Shown here one piece after another: positions 10,319 to 20,831 of a DNA stretch of 64,000 nucleotides (position 1 is its first letter; each line of letters begins with the position of its first letter). A model generated the notes under the pieces. That model had not been told where the DNA came from, did no database searches, and saw nothing but the letters and a program-made list of their open reading frames with translations. The translations under genes and the position numbers were made by a program. This DNA is from Eucalyptus grandis (lineage: Eukaryota > Streptophyta > Magnoliopsida > Myrtales > Myrtaceae), in the NCBI RefSeq assembly GCF_016545825.1, contig NC_052612.1, positions 40,407,738 through 40,471,737 on the forward strand, written 5' to 3'.

Positions 10319-12995
10319 TTACTCCAACTCCATTGCCACCTCTTTCATGGTAGGTCGATTCCTTCCATTCGAGTTCAAGCATCTCTTTGCCAAATTTGCA
10401 ACTCCCAGAATCTCTTCTTCTTGACTTTGCTTTATCAGTCCAGCATCAACGATGTCAAGAAGGTGGTTTTCCTCCGTTGACTCGATAAAATACACCGCTA
10501 AACTTCTGCCATCTTCCGCCCTCATTGCAGAGATTGGCTTTTGTCCCGTTAATAGCTCGACTAGGACTACCCCAAAATTATAGACATCACTCTTGTCTGT
10601 GAATTGACATGTTTGGAAATACTCGGGGTCTAAGTAACCAATTGATCCTTTGACCATTGTGGTCAAGTGAGTTTGATTGATGGCAATTGATCTCGAAGTT
10701 CCGAAATCCACTACTTTGGCCCGGTACTGGTTGTCCAAGAGGATATTTGAAGACTTCACATCTCGATGGTAAATGGGTATGGCCGCAGTGAAGTGCAGAT
10801 AGGAAAGAGCTCCGGCAACCTCGGTGGCAATCCTCATTCTCATTTACCATGACATTGGAAATTCTTCGATTGGATTATGCAAATGCTGATAAAGAGTTCC
10901 ATTTGAAATAAATTCATACACCAAAAGTGGAACCTCCGTCTCCAAACAACATCCCAACAATTTGATGATGTTATGATGATTAATTTGTGAGAGAATCATA
11001 ACCTCATTGACAAATTGTTCGACTTGTCCTTCATCCACAATTCTTTATCTTTTGACTGCAACAATCCTTCCATATGTTAACATTCCATTGTAGACAGTTC
11101 CTTGACCACCTTGACCAAGTATCCTATTCTCGTTAAAATGATCCGTAGCTTTCTCTAACTCTTTCGAAGTGAACAATTTGCTTTTTTTTCCCATATGACT
11201 GCTCTCATCAAAAGATAGCTGTTGTTGTAACAAAAAACCACCGTTTCGTTTGAAGAACTTCTCTTTAAGCTTGATTTCATGCCGTCTCTTTATGAATTTG
11301 TAGAACCACCACAATAATCCCAGAAAGAATACGGCTCCAAAACCACTGCCGACACCTTCATGACAAAAGTCGAGAACAATTGCTTTGGGGAAATCTCTAA
11401 TTTCTTCAAGTAACTAAGATCAACTTACACATTTTTCCGTTAAATTTGAACATTGTTCAGTGCTGGATCTTTGCATACGTCGACATTTGCACGGAAGACG
11501 ATGAAAATTCTGGTCACTTATCAACATGCCTTAACAGGACAACATCATTTTTGCTACCAAAAATTTAGGCCAACAGAAGACCATCTTTCTAAAGGTAGCT
11601 TAGCGGAATGTCGATTCTCTGTCTGGTTAAAACTTTGCAAATAAGCTATCCCCTTGTCGTCTTATGAGTTAACTGAAAGACCAACTCTTGAAAACCAGGT
11701 ATCGGATGGGGCAAAAGCCGACAGGAACACCGTCAACATGATTCGCAAAATTGTTGTTTGGTCTGAAGAAGATACATCAAGATACATCTACTAGTAGTGG
11801 TCCTTTGCACTGCAACTTCTACGCAGCAACCTTCATTGATTGTTTCTACTAGACCATTGGAAAGACAAAGCTAATCGCTTACAAACCAAGAAGTTTTATC
11901 CCATGAACAAAGGAATTTGCATATCTGGGATGGAGTCAAGCCAATTCTAAGATCAACTCTCTTCAACAGAAAATTCTCTTCTATTTCGCTGGGTCGGAAC
12001 ACTAAACTCTTCCAATTCCAAGCAAAATCAAAATGTCATGATGAAGTCTTCAAACTTTATAACGGGTAATCTTCACCAGACGACAGCCTAGGGAGCAGAA
12101 GATCAGTTGCAAGCGATCGGAGACAAGGTAGATCCAATGAGCACGACGTATCAACAATCAAAGTTGCTTTACCCTGACAATCTGCAAGGTACGCATTCCC
12201 GACGTAACCTGGCCTGCGACGACAGTTGTACAATCTCGGCATCGATTCGCCATAACACTCGCAAACATACGAATCCCTTCCGCTCAATCCGATCCCACTC
12301 ACCATCTCTTTCGAATCCCCCACTCCAGCACTCCAGGCACGAACTCCGTCTCTCTCGGCACCCTCAGATCCTTCCAGTCGTTAAACGATAACCATTCCTT
12401 ATCCACCAGGAAAGCGAGCCTGCACTCCTCTCCGGCGGCGACAGCGTCGGCGTCGCTGATTCGCTTGAACTTCACACCCAACGCCCGGAGCCCCGACGGG
12501 ATCGAGGTCCTGCGGCAGCCGACGCCGGAGCAGTCGCTGAAGTTCCGAGGCCTCCTCCGTCGCAGCGGGAGGATGCATCCGACGACGGCGAAGACGGCCG
12601 CCGCCGTCACGGCGAGGTTGTTGCATCCGGCGACGGCGAAGGAGTTGCCGGCGCTGGAGCGCGAGCTCACGTTAGGAGGAGACGGCCCGGCGACACCGCA
12701 TTGGTGGCGGACGAGCGGGAGGTGGGCTTTGACCGCGCCATCGTGGAGGTCGTAGGTGGTCTCCAACGCGGTGGTGGGGTTGATGGAGCAGTAGGCCGTG
12801 AGGGAAACGTTGAGGACCTGCAAGCGGCGGTTCCGGAGAATTGGGACGGCGGCGCTCTGGCCGCAGACGATCGCGAACCGCTCGTCGAGGAAGCATTGGG
12901 CTGGGCCGGGCCGGGCCAGGCCGAGCCCAAAGGAAGGTTACGGACATGTTCCCGTGCTTGGGCTCGTATCCGGGCTTTTGCGGTTCGAATTGTGG
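10319..12995 (-). pseudogene. WAK-psi1: wall-associated kinase pseudogene
   Basis: The parts correspond one to one with the intact neighbour. Exon 1 (about 12173-12995) holds a galacturonan-binding WAK region (CFLDERFAIVC) and a WAK-associated region ending before a GT donor at 12172. The EGF-like exon is at 11429-11486, and the TM-kinase exon at 10319-11355 has GQGGQG, HRD, DFG and DPE motifs. Damage is extensive. There is no signal peptide or clear start. Two conserved cysteines near the N-terminus read Tyr and His, followed by an apparent 2-base deletion near 12930. The EGF-exon acceptor reads CAA instead of CAG, with a frameshift inside the exon. In-frame stops fall after AVKR (11045), after FPMSW (10844) and before the C-terminal tail (10319). 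No receptor is expected, although transcripts could exist. Confidence 0.88.
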
Positions 12996-14054
12996 GCGAG
13001 GGACAAATAAACGATGAGGGCGAGAATTCATTGATGGGGCTTTTTTTTTTGGTTCCTACGGAGATAACGGTTGGTGTCAATGGTTGTGTTTACATATGAA
13101 TTTTTTGAAGGTTAAACAGACAGTTCAAATGATAAGGATTTTGCACTTTTAACAAGTACGTCATGAATAATTCATAAAAAAATCTTCTAATCTTGGCATA
13201 TGTGCCCTATATCAAACCAAGTTGAAATAGATCAATTTGATTCGACTTGTGAAAGTAGATTTTATATACCATCTCATGAAAAAAAAAAAAAACCACCTCT
13301 TTAGGAAGCTCAAGCCAAAGAAAGTTCTCTTGTGAATGGGGACATTGACTAAACGAGAATGACCCAATTGAAGTATCATTGATTTACATATTTTGAGGAC
13401 TGCTATCTCAACAGGTAATGTTGGAGACTTGTAGAATTATTGTCACTAGCCATAGTCAAGTCAGCTTAGAAAAGAGTGCCCACAAAGAAAGTTCCAAGCA
13501 CTTGCATTCATATACGACAACATAGAAAGATAGAATATTTCTAAAACTGACTACTTAGGGTTATTCTGGTACAATAGTAAATACCAGTGAAAAGCTAAAG
13601 TAAACTAACAAGAAATTAAGAAGATATAATATAGTCATCGTTCGGAAAATTACCCAAAAAGTAGTGGACCTATTGTACTTTTATCAGTTTAGTCTAAACT
13701 TTTTTTCATTTTGCCAATTGAATCTTAAATATTTTCACATTTTGCCAGTTGAGTCGATCCAATATAGGACAGTTGATTTCCTTCCAAAATTGGTTAAATA
13801 AACTCAATTAACAAAATTAATAAGTTTAGCAATAGGCTTAGGACTTTTTAGACATTTTTCTCAATCATCACTGATACAAGAAATACAAAGAGTAAATCAA
13901 AAGGGTTCATGAATCTAGCATATTGTTTTTTGGGCACTTCTTAGCATAATCAACATTATTCTGCAACTCACATGCAAAGGCAAATAAAGAGACTACAATG
14001 TCTTATATTACAGAAATTTGGACAAGACAACCGAATGCATCTTCATCTTGGTGA
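12996..14054. other. Spacer between the two WAK loci
   Basis: No gene is supported. It holds a T-tract at 13039, an A-tract near 13279, a short repeat insertion at 13644-13864 and the 3' flank of WAK-2. The part 13560-14050, without that insertion, is similar to 63220-63465, so it belongs to the duplicated WAK unit. Confidence 0.65.
13644..13864. mobile_element. Short TIR element (MITE) in the WAK-2 3' flank
   Basis: The paralogous flank near 63270-63300 lacks this roughly 220-bp segment, so it is an insertion. Its ends are imperfect inverted repeats (GGAAAATTACCCAAAAAGT against TTGAGAAAAATGTCTAAAAAGT read from the other side). Flanking 9-mers TCATCGTTC and TCATCACTG could be a decayed 9-bp duplication, as made by Mutator-like transposases. 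A repeat with a similar start lies at 63611. Confidence 0.6.
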
Positions 14055-16890
14055 TCAGAGTGATTGATCCTCCTCCATTGAAGTCAGTTCCACTTCTGCT
14101 CCCGATTGCATCAACATGGGAATCGCACCTGGTGCATGGATAGATCCAGTTCTAACGTGATCAATCTCTTCTTCATTTTGCCAGACAATTGTGGGATTTC
14201 GTAGTGATTGTACTCGCTCCAATTCCATCGCCACTTCCTTCATTGTAGGCCTATACCTTCCATTAGGGTTTAAGCATCTTTTCGCCAAATTAGACACAGC
14301 TATAATTTCTTCTTTTTCGCCATGGTCTAATACCTCCTTATCAAGAACATCGAATAAGCGGTTCTCCTCCATCGAAATGACAAAGTACGAGGCTAGATTT
14401 CTGCCCTCTTCCACCCTCAGTTGAGAAATTGGCTTTTCTCCAGTCAATAATTCGACAAGGACAACTCCAAAACTATAAACATCGCTCTTGTCTGTAAATT
14501 GACTTGTTTGGTAGTACTCTGGGTCCAAGTATCCAAAGGTTCCTCTCACCATTGTGGTCAAGTGAGTTTGGTCGATGGTAATTGCTCTAGAAGCTCCAAA
14601 ATCTGCCACTTTCGCTCGATATTTTTCGTCCAAAAGTATATTCGACGACTTAATATCCCGATGATACACCGGTTTGGCCACAGCAAAGTGCAAATATGAG
14701 AGAGCCCCAGCAACTTCATTGGCAATTCTTAGACGCACCTCCCAAGAGACGGGAAATTCTCTGGCTGGACCATGAAGATATTGGTAGAGAGTTCCATTGG
14801 GGATAAATTCATACACTAGAAGAGGCATTTCACTCTCCAAACAGAATCCTAACAGTTTGACCACATTTCTGTGATTGATTTGAGAGAGAATAACAATCTC
14901 ATTGACAAATTGTTCAAGTTGTCCTGGATCCACAAATTTTAGTTTCTTGACTGCAATGATCATTCCATCTGTCAACATTCCCTTGTAAACAGTTCCTTGA
15001 CCACCCTGACCCAATATTCGATTCTCGTTAAAATGGTCCGTAGCTGTGTCTAACTCCGATGAGGCGAATAACTTGCCTTTCTCTGCATGATTGTCTTCAA
15101 TAGAAGATAAGCATTGTTCCAGCAAAAGTCCGCCATTCCGTTCGAAGAATATTTGTTTGAGCTTTGCCGTCCGCCTTCTTTTGTTGTAGAACCACGAAGA
15201 AGGCAATAGTAATACTATGGCTCCGATAGCCGTGCCCCCCACTGTGTCAAAAAGAGTCAACGGGAATTGCTAATGGATAATGTTGTGAATATTTTTGTAT
15301 ACCCTATGGTTCTACGTAACTAATTTCACCTTCATCGTCAAGAAATTAGCTTCCACTAATTTGAGCAACTGCCTTCATTCTTTGAAGAGAGAAAGACGGA
15401 AAAGAGGATTCACTCAACAAAAGAATTCGAAAATATCGTGCATAATTTATGGGTGAGAAACAAATATACAATCGGTTTGGTAAATGCATAGACTAGGAAA
15501 ATACAATTAAGTTAAAAGCATAATCGAATGCACGGATTATGAAAGTATCGCTAAATTGAGTAGAAAACATAATACTTTTTGCGTTCATGCAAATAAAATT
15601 GCAATATATAGACAAAAAAGAAGCAGGTAGTGTACGTACCTATTATGGCGATGGTCTCGATTTTTATGCAGTTGTATGACCCCTGTCGATTCACACACAT
15701 CCCTGGACAGTGGATTTCTGGATCTTTGCACTCATCGATATCTGCTCGATATTAAATAATGGATGGGATCATAGAATAGAAAGAAGCAAAAACAACAAGC
15801 AGTTTCAATACATATGATCATACTAAATATTCAACAATCAAATTCGGTCTGGATTCTTCAGTATTACTAATTTGTTAGCATCCATCACATGGTTTGAACA
15901 ATATAATTATTCGAGCTATATTCATGGGCTTTTCGTAGGATTAGAGTCACATGGCTTTGGATAAAGATGAAGGCTAAGATATAAATTAGAAGCGGACGTT
16001 CTAATCTCACCTTGGCATCCCTGGGGAAGATGAAAATTCCCACTATAGCCTTCACTGCAATAACATAGACAATAACCATGAGACGGCCTGAAAACATCGC
16101 AGGTGCCGGAGCTGCCCTCTTGGTTTCTACTCAACAGCAGAGAAGCACAATCTACCCCCCATTCGAGCACCACCGGAACGGCTGGTGGTAGTAAACTGGA
16201 TAAATTAGTGTTATACCACCATCTTCTGGAGACCAAGAAGCCGTAGCTGCATTCGTCATCCCCTGTGGCTATGGCTTTGCCATCGAGATTCTTGAATTCT
16301 ACACTGTATCTGGCGATTCCATCGGGGATCGTAGTATTACAGCAATAGGTATCATTAAAGCAAGATAGTGATTTGGAATCGCAGGAAGAGTTGCATCCTA
16401 AGACCATCTCTCTGCTGACCATGAAGGCCATGCTGTGACAACCTCCGGCAACAAAAATATTTTGAATCTGGGAGTAAAGGAAAGTGCCGTGACTGTCCGT
16501 TAAGTCCAACGGGGGGTCGGTTTGTTGGTTCGTAGTACAACTAGGAGGGGAGTAGAATATCGGCTGCGCAACCTTAATGAGGCCTGGGAATTCTGAACTT
16601 CGTGGTAGCTTGATCTTTAACACCACCACGCCAAAATTCTTTAGTACTGGAGTAGAGATGTTAGGAGTTTGCTGGCAATCGATCTCGTACAGGGGATCCA
16701 AGAAGCAGCCGCGTCCGATTCCAAAAGGATAGGGAATGTTAGTGAGATCGCCACATGTGTCTTGACAGCCCGGTAAGGCCAGACTCTGAGAAGGTGATTC
16801 TGCTTCAGCTGCTAAAACAAGCATGAGAATAACAAACGCCGTCTCAGATACGGGTTTCAGCTTCGCTAGGATCATTTTCTCCCGATTCAT
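14055..16890 (-). CDS. WAK-2: intact wall-associated receptor-like kinase
   Basis: Three exons join in frame to 722 codons: 16011-16890, 15640-15741 and 14055-15241. Introns are GTGAGA..AG (15742-16010) and GTACGT..AG (15242-15639). The predicted product has a signal peptide (about residues 1-31) and a galacturonan-binding WAK domain starting near residue 42 (GCQDTCGDLTNIPYPFGIG). A WAK-associated cysteine-rich region follows, then a short Ca-binding EGF-like exon (DIDECKD), a TM segment near 322-345 and a cytosolic Ser/Thr kinase. Kinase motifs are the glycine loop GQGGQG (about 405-410), Lys426, HRD (521-523, an RD kinase), DFG (541-543) and DPE (567-569). The family senses pectin fragments at the wall-membrane interface in growth and defence. 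The start MNREKM was chosen because upstream in-frame codons translate a GA microsatellite. The EGF exon has four cysteines rather than six. Confidence 0.93.
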
Positions 16891-16924
16891 CCTTGGCAGT
16901 CTGTTCCTACAGTTTGCTATTGCT

Positions 16925-16962
16925 AGAAAAAGAAGAAGATCTCTCTCTCCCTCTCCCTCTCC

Positions 16963-16995
<33 letters not shown>

Positions 16996-17010
16996 CTCTC
17001 TGAGAGTTTG
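16925..17010 (-). repeat. GA-rich leader microsatellite of WAK-2
   Basis: A (CT)n tract on the plus strand reads (GA)n in the presumed WAK-2 5' UTR, 35-120 bp upstream of the ATG. GAGA tracts are common in plant leaders. Translating it gives only Arg-Glu repeats, arguing against an upstream start. Confidence 0.85.
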
Positions 17011-17042
17011 GGTCTCTCCACTACTAATTGACTTGACTCTGC

Positions 17043-17061
17043 TATTTAATGTGACCATTGG
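17043..17061 (-). promoter_or_regulatory. Retained WAK-2 core promoter (TATA-like and CCAAT)
   Basis: On the minus strand CCAAT (17057-17061) is followed by TTAAATA (17043-17049), about 155 bp upstream of the start codon and just before the GA-rich leader. Spacing is plausible for a TATA-like box. All sequence beyond 17117 is retrotransposon, so this is the last native promoter DNA. Confidence 0.45.
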
Positions 17062-17111
17062 TGGAGTTTATATCCTTTTCTCTTCATGCAATGTCTTTTT
17101 CTTTTCTATCC

Positions 17112-17116
17112 ATTTT
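17112..17116. repeat. Target-site duplication ATTTT (left) of Copia-2
   Basis: ATTTT precedes the left LTR and recurs at 48799-48803 after the right LTR, 31.7 kb away. It shows that the two LTRs belong to one insertion. Confidence 0.88.
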
Positions 17117-17543
17117 TGTTACGAAATCGCACGTTGATTCCACAAAAATAACGCTTGCAAACAATTCACCAGATAGAATATAATAATAAAAGAACATAAT
17201 CGGATGAACACGCCAGAAAATTTGTTATCAAAGTTCACCCAAACCCGGGCTACGTCTCCGCGCAAAGGCACTCTGTGAATCCACTAGACTTCCAAAAAAG
17301 TTAGAATACAACGATGATCTTCTCTTAAGATCAGGGCACAAAGAGAGATTGAGAACCCCATAAAAAAGACTCACTTTTTTTCTCCTCTCTTTTTCTTGAC
17401 TCTCTATTTCCTTTTTTTTTTACGTCTTGACGGCTAGGGTCTTGCCATCGCTAATATAAAGATATCACTTTTAACCTAAAAGCAAATCTGATAGAAAAGA
17501 CAAAAAAACCCATAAAAACAAATATTTGGCTTCATCTATAACA
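17117..17543 (-). repeat. Copia-2 3' LTR, facing WAK-2
   Basis: A 427-bp LTR matching 48368-48798. It is oriented so that any promoter in it would read leftward into WAK-2, whose ATG is 227 bp beyond its edge. A polypurine tract (AAGTGGGAGAT on the minus strand) abuts it at 17544-17554. A TATA-like TTTATATTAG is visible on the minus strand near 17450. Confidence 0.9.
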
Positions 17544-17650
17544 ATCTCCCACTTGAAGACAAATATACCCAAGCACCAAGCAACTTTGCATCCATCTTCT
17601 TCAAAAAATAGTAGTTGAAAAACTTGTGCCTCTGCGATACTCCTCATCAA

Positions 17651-19234
17651 TCAACATAAAGTAATACCAATGGTAGTAGTACAAAAAATATGCTTCTCTC
17701 TGTCTACTACCTTGGTCATCATCTCAGCTGGATTCTTCGAGCCATCAATCTTCTGTAGCTTTAACTCATTATCTTTCAATACTAACCTGATAAAGTGGTA
17801 ACACTTCTTGATATGTCTAGTCCTTGAGTGATAAGCTGCATTCTTTGCTAAGTGCATTGCACTTTGACTATCACTCCAGAGTGTACTGACTGACTGTTTT
17901 CGATATAGCTCATCCATGTAATCTTGTAACCATATGATTCCTTGGAGGCTTCTGTGATTGCCACATATTCTGCCTCTATTGTCAATAAAGCCACTACTTT
18001 TTATAATTAAGATACCCAACTCACTGCTGTACCTACAACTGTAAAGACATATCCAGTGGTACTCTTACTATTATCTCGATCACCTGAATGATCTGCATTG
18101 ACATAACCCTGCAACTCTAGAGATGTACCACCATAACAAAGTGAGTGATTGGAACTACCTATTAGATATCTCAATGTCCGTTTTACTGCATTCCAATGCT
18201 CTCTGCCTGGGTTCTGCATATATCGACTCACAACTCCCATTGCATGTGCAATGTCTGGTCTCGTGCTCACCATGGCATACATCAAACTCCCCACTGCTGA
18301 TGCATATGGAACTACCGCTATCTCATCTTTCAAAGCTTGAGTGCTTGGACACATATCCTTGGAAAGTTTGAAGTGACTCGTTAGAGGAGTTGCAATCGGT
18401 TTTGCCTTGTCCATGTTAAATCTCTTTAACACCTTGTTCACTTAGTCTTCCTACGACAACCATAATTTCTCATTTTCCCTGTCTCTGATGATTTTCATAC
18501 CTAAAATATTCTTGGCCTCTCCCAAGTCTTTCATAGCAAACTATGATGATAACATCTTCTTTACTTCTACGATTCTCTTCATATTGGAACTAGCCACTAG
18601 CATGTCATCCACATATAAAGAGAGATACACAATGTCACCATCATCATACTTGCGAAAATAAACACAGTGATTAGACTCACAGTGTGCAAATCCTTTTTCT
18701 TGCATGAAACCATCAAATTTTAGGTACCATTGCCGCGGAGCTTGTTTCAAGCCATACAAGTTTTTCTTCAAGCGACATACCATGTGCTCCTTACCTTTGA
18801 CTTCAAAACCTTTAGGTTGTGCCATGTATAGCTCTTCATCTAAGTCACCGTGTAAAAACGCTGTTTTTACGTCTAACTGCTCAAGATGAAGATTCTCCAC
18901 TGCAACTATACTCAGCAGAACTCTAATTGATGTCATTTTCACTACAGGTGAAAATATCTCAGAGTAGTCGATCCCTTCTTTTTGAGAAAAGCTCTTGACT
19001 GCAAGTCTCGCATTGTATCTAATACTACAAGCTGCTTCATTCTTAACCCTGTACATCCATTTGTTTAATAAAGCTTTTTTACCTGTGAGCAACTTGGTCA
19101 ACTCCCAAGTTTTGTTCTGAAGTAACGAGCTCATCTCGTCTTTGATAGCATACTCCCACTGCAAGTGAGACGTGTCTGCCTTTGCCTTATTGTAAGTCTC
19201 CGATTCTCCTGAATCTGTATATAAGATATGGCTC
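17651..19234 (-). pseudogene. Copia-2 RT and RNase H (3' half of pol)
   Basis: The block 18541-19234 is open and has the RVT_2 signatures [27 protein letters not shown] and the catalytic YVDDML. After a stop (near 18540) and a short damaged stretch, 18007-18441 carries the connection and the start of RNase H (YVNADHSGDRDNSKSTTGYV). 17651-18019 carries the RNase H end (SDSQSAMHLAKN, HSRTRHIKK). The original Asp of ADWAGD-like motifs is kept as ADHSGD. The frame is broken at two or more points. Confidence 0.87.
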
Positions 19235-19239
19235 AAAAC
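19235..19239. repeat. Target-site duplication AAAAC (left) of the Sirevirus complex
   Basis: AAAAC precedes the outermost left LTR and recurs at 45908-45912, after the outermost right LTR end. It places the whole 26.7-kb complex as growth from one insertion into Copia-2 pol. Confidence 0.9.
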
Positions 19240-20176
19240 TGTGAAAGCTAGTACGAGCACCTAGAGGGGGTGAATAAGTATAAAAACAAATTTCCGAGAT
19301 AAGTGCGCAACACTAATCAACAATAGATTATGAAAAGGAAATTAGACTCTTGTAATCAAAACAATTTATGATCAAAGTAAAAGAGTGTAGGGAAGAGAAT
19401 ATGAACACAGAGTTTATAGTGGTTCGGCTTAATCCAAGCCTACGTCCACTCTTCCGCACTGACAGCCCACCGGCTGGATTTCACTATGAAACAAAAGAGT
19501 TGTTGCAGTATAGCTCTTCCTTGATTCCACAGTGTAGAGACTCTGCTACGCTTCCTCAAGGTCTCTAAAAAATATAGACTCTCTTTTGCGTACAAGATTT
19601 CGCTCAACAGTTTAATTGACTAAGAACAAGGAGCTTCAGACTTTGGAATTCTTCTATCGCGCACACACTCGAACAACTGGAACGTCTCCTTTATATACTC
19701 CTTCATGCCATCATACCCGTTGGCACTTACTAAAGGAATTCTTCCAATCTACCCGTTGGACAGAATCAATTAGGAAGATTTTCGAGCTATTTAAGGAACA
19801 TGACGATAGTCTACCAATCCCGCTCGCTCATACAATCAGGATCTAGGTTTCCATAAGTAGAATTTTCCAAGTATACTTCGCCAATCAACGAATCCAAAAT
19901 CCCTGAATCAATCTTGATTTGAATAATGGATTCCGACATGCTATATCCAGCCAAGAGATCTTCTTTAGTCGACAGAATCAAATCCTTAATGAAATACTCC
20001 GTTTTGGATAAGCCTTCTTCGACGGTCTAGAAACTGTCAATGAGGATAGACTTTGAGCCTTGAGTCTGGTAGTCCGAAGGTCTTCAGACTTTGATATAAG
20101 AGTCCGCAAGTCTTCAGGCTATACTGATGGAAACGTTTTGTCAACTTCAAAACACTCAATGAAGTTTTCTCCAACA
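19240..20176 (-). repeat. Sirevirus LTR1 (3' LTR of element A)
   Basis: A 937-bp LTR beginning TGTGAAAGCTAG and ending TCTCCAACA on the plus strand, followed by the polypurine tract ATCTCCCCCTTTTT (20177-20190). Its internal end is part of a 266-bp tandem duplication. Confidence 0.9.
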
Positions 20177-20591
20177 ATCTCCCCCTTTTTGATAGTGACA
20201 AAACTTTCCTGTAGATTTGGATAACTTTGACCTACAAAACATTACTCAAGCAAACAAGGATATCTCACAAAAGATAAATGGCTTAGTAAAGATAACATTA
20301 GAATCTGCATCCACAGAAAGTATGCTTGAGTCTGGTAGTCCGGAGGTCTTCAGACTTTGATATAAGAGTCTGCAAGTCTTCAGGCTATACTAATGGAAAC
20401 GTTTTGTCAACTTCAAAACACTCAAGGAAGTTTTCTCCAACAATCTCCCCCTTTTTGATGGTGACAAAACTTTCCTGTAGATTTGGATAACTTTGACCTA
20501 CAAAACATTACTCAAGCAAACAAGGATATCTCACAAAAGATAAATGGCTTAGTAAAGATAACATTAGAATCTGCATCCACAGAAAGTATGC
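20060..20591 (-). repeat. 266-bp tandem duplication across the LTR1/polypurine junction
   Basis: Copy 1 is 20060-20325 and copy 2 is 20326-20591, nearly identical. The unit includes the last 117 bp of LTR1, the polypurine tract and about 150 bp of internal DNA. Element A therefore has two potential plus-strand primer sites (20177 and 20443). Elements B and C carry a single copy. Confidence 0.92.
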
Positions 20592-20831
20592 TAGTTCTGT
20601 AAAAGAGCAAAGCCATGAGATATCAATAGTGCTTAAGATAAACAAACGTTTAAACACTCAAATCCAAATCCAGTCCAAATCGAAATAGCCAAACACAAAA
20701 GTCAAGTCAATCAAACATAATCGCCAAAAAAGTTCAAAACGTCAAGAGTTCAAAGTTCAAAATCAAATTTGCACCACATCTCTCCCCCTTTTTGTCATCA
20801 TTAAAAAGGTAGAGATGAAAAGAGAATAGAA

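Noticed and set aside
12465..13099. Plus-strand frames antisense to WAK-psi1 exon 1
   Set aside because: High-GC shadows of the WAK extracellular exon; no domain.
16890..17058. Extended WAK-2 start at 17058
   Set aside because: It would put an Arg/Glu repeat from the GA microsatellite before the signal peptide; the start at 16890 gives a normal hydrophobic signal sequence.
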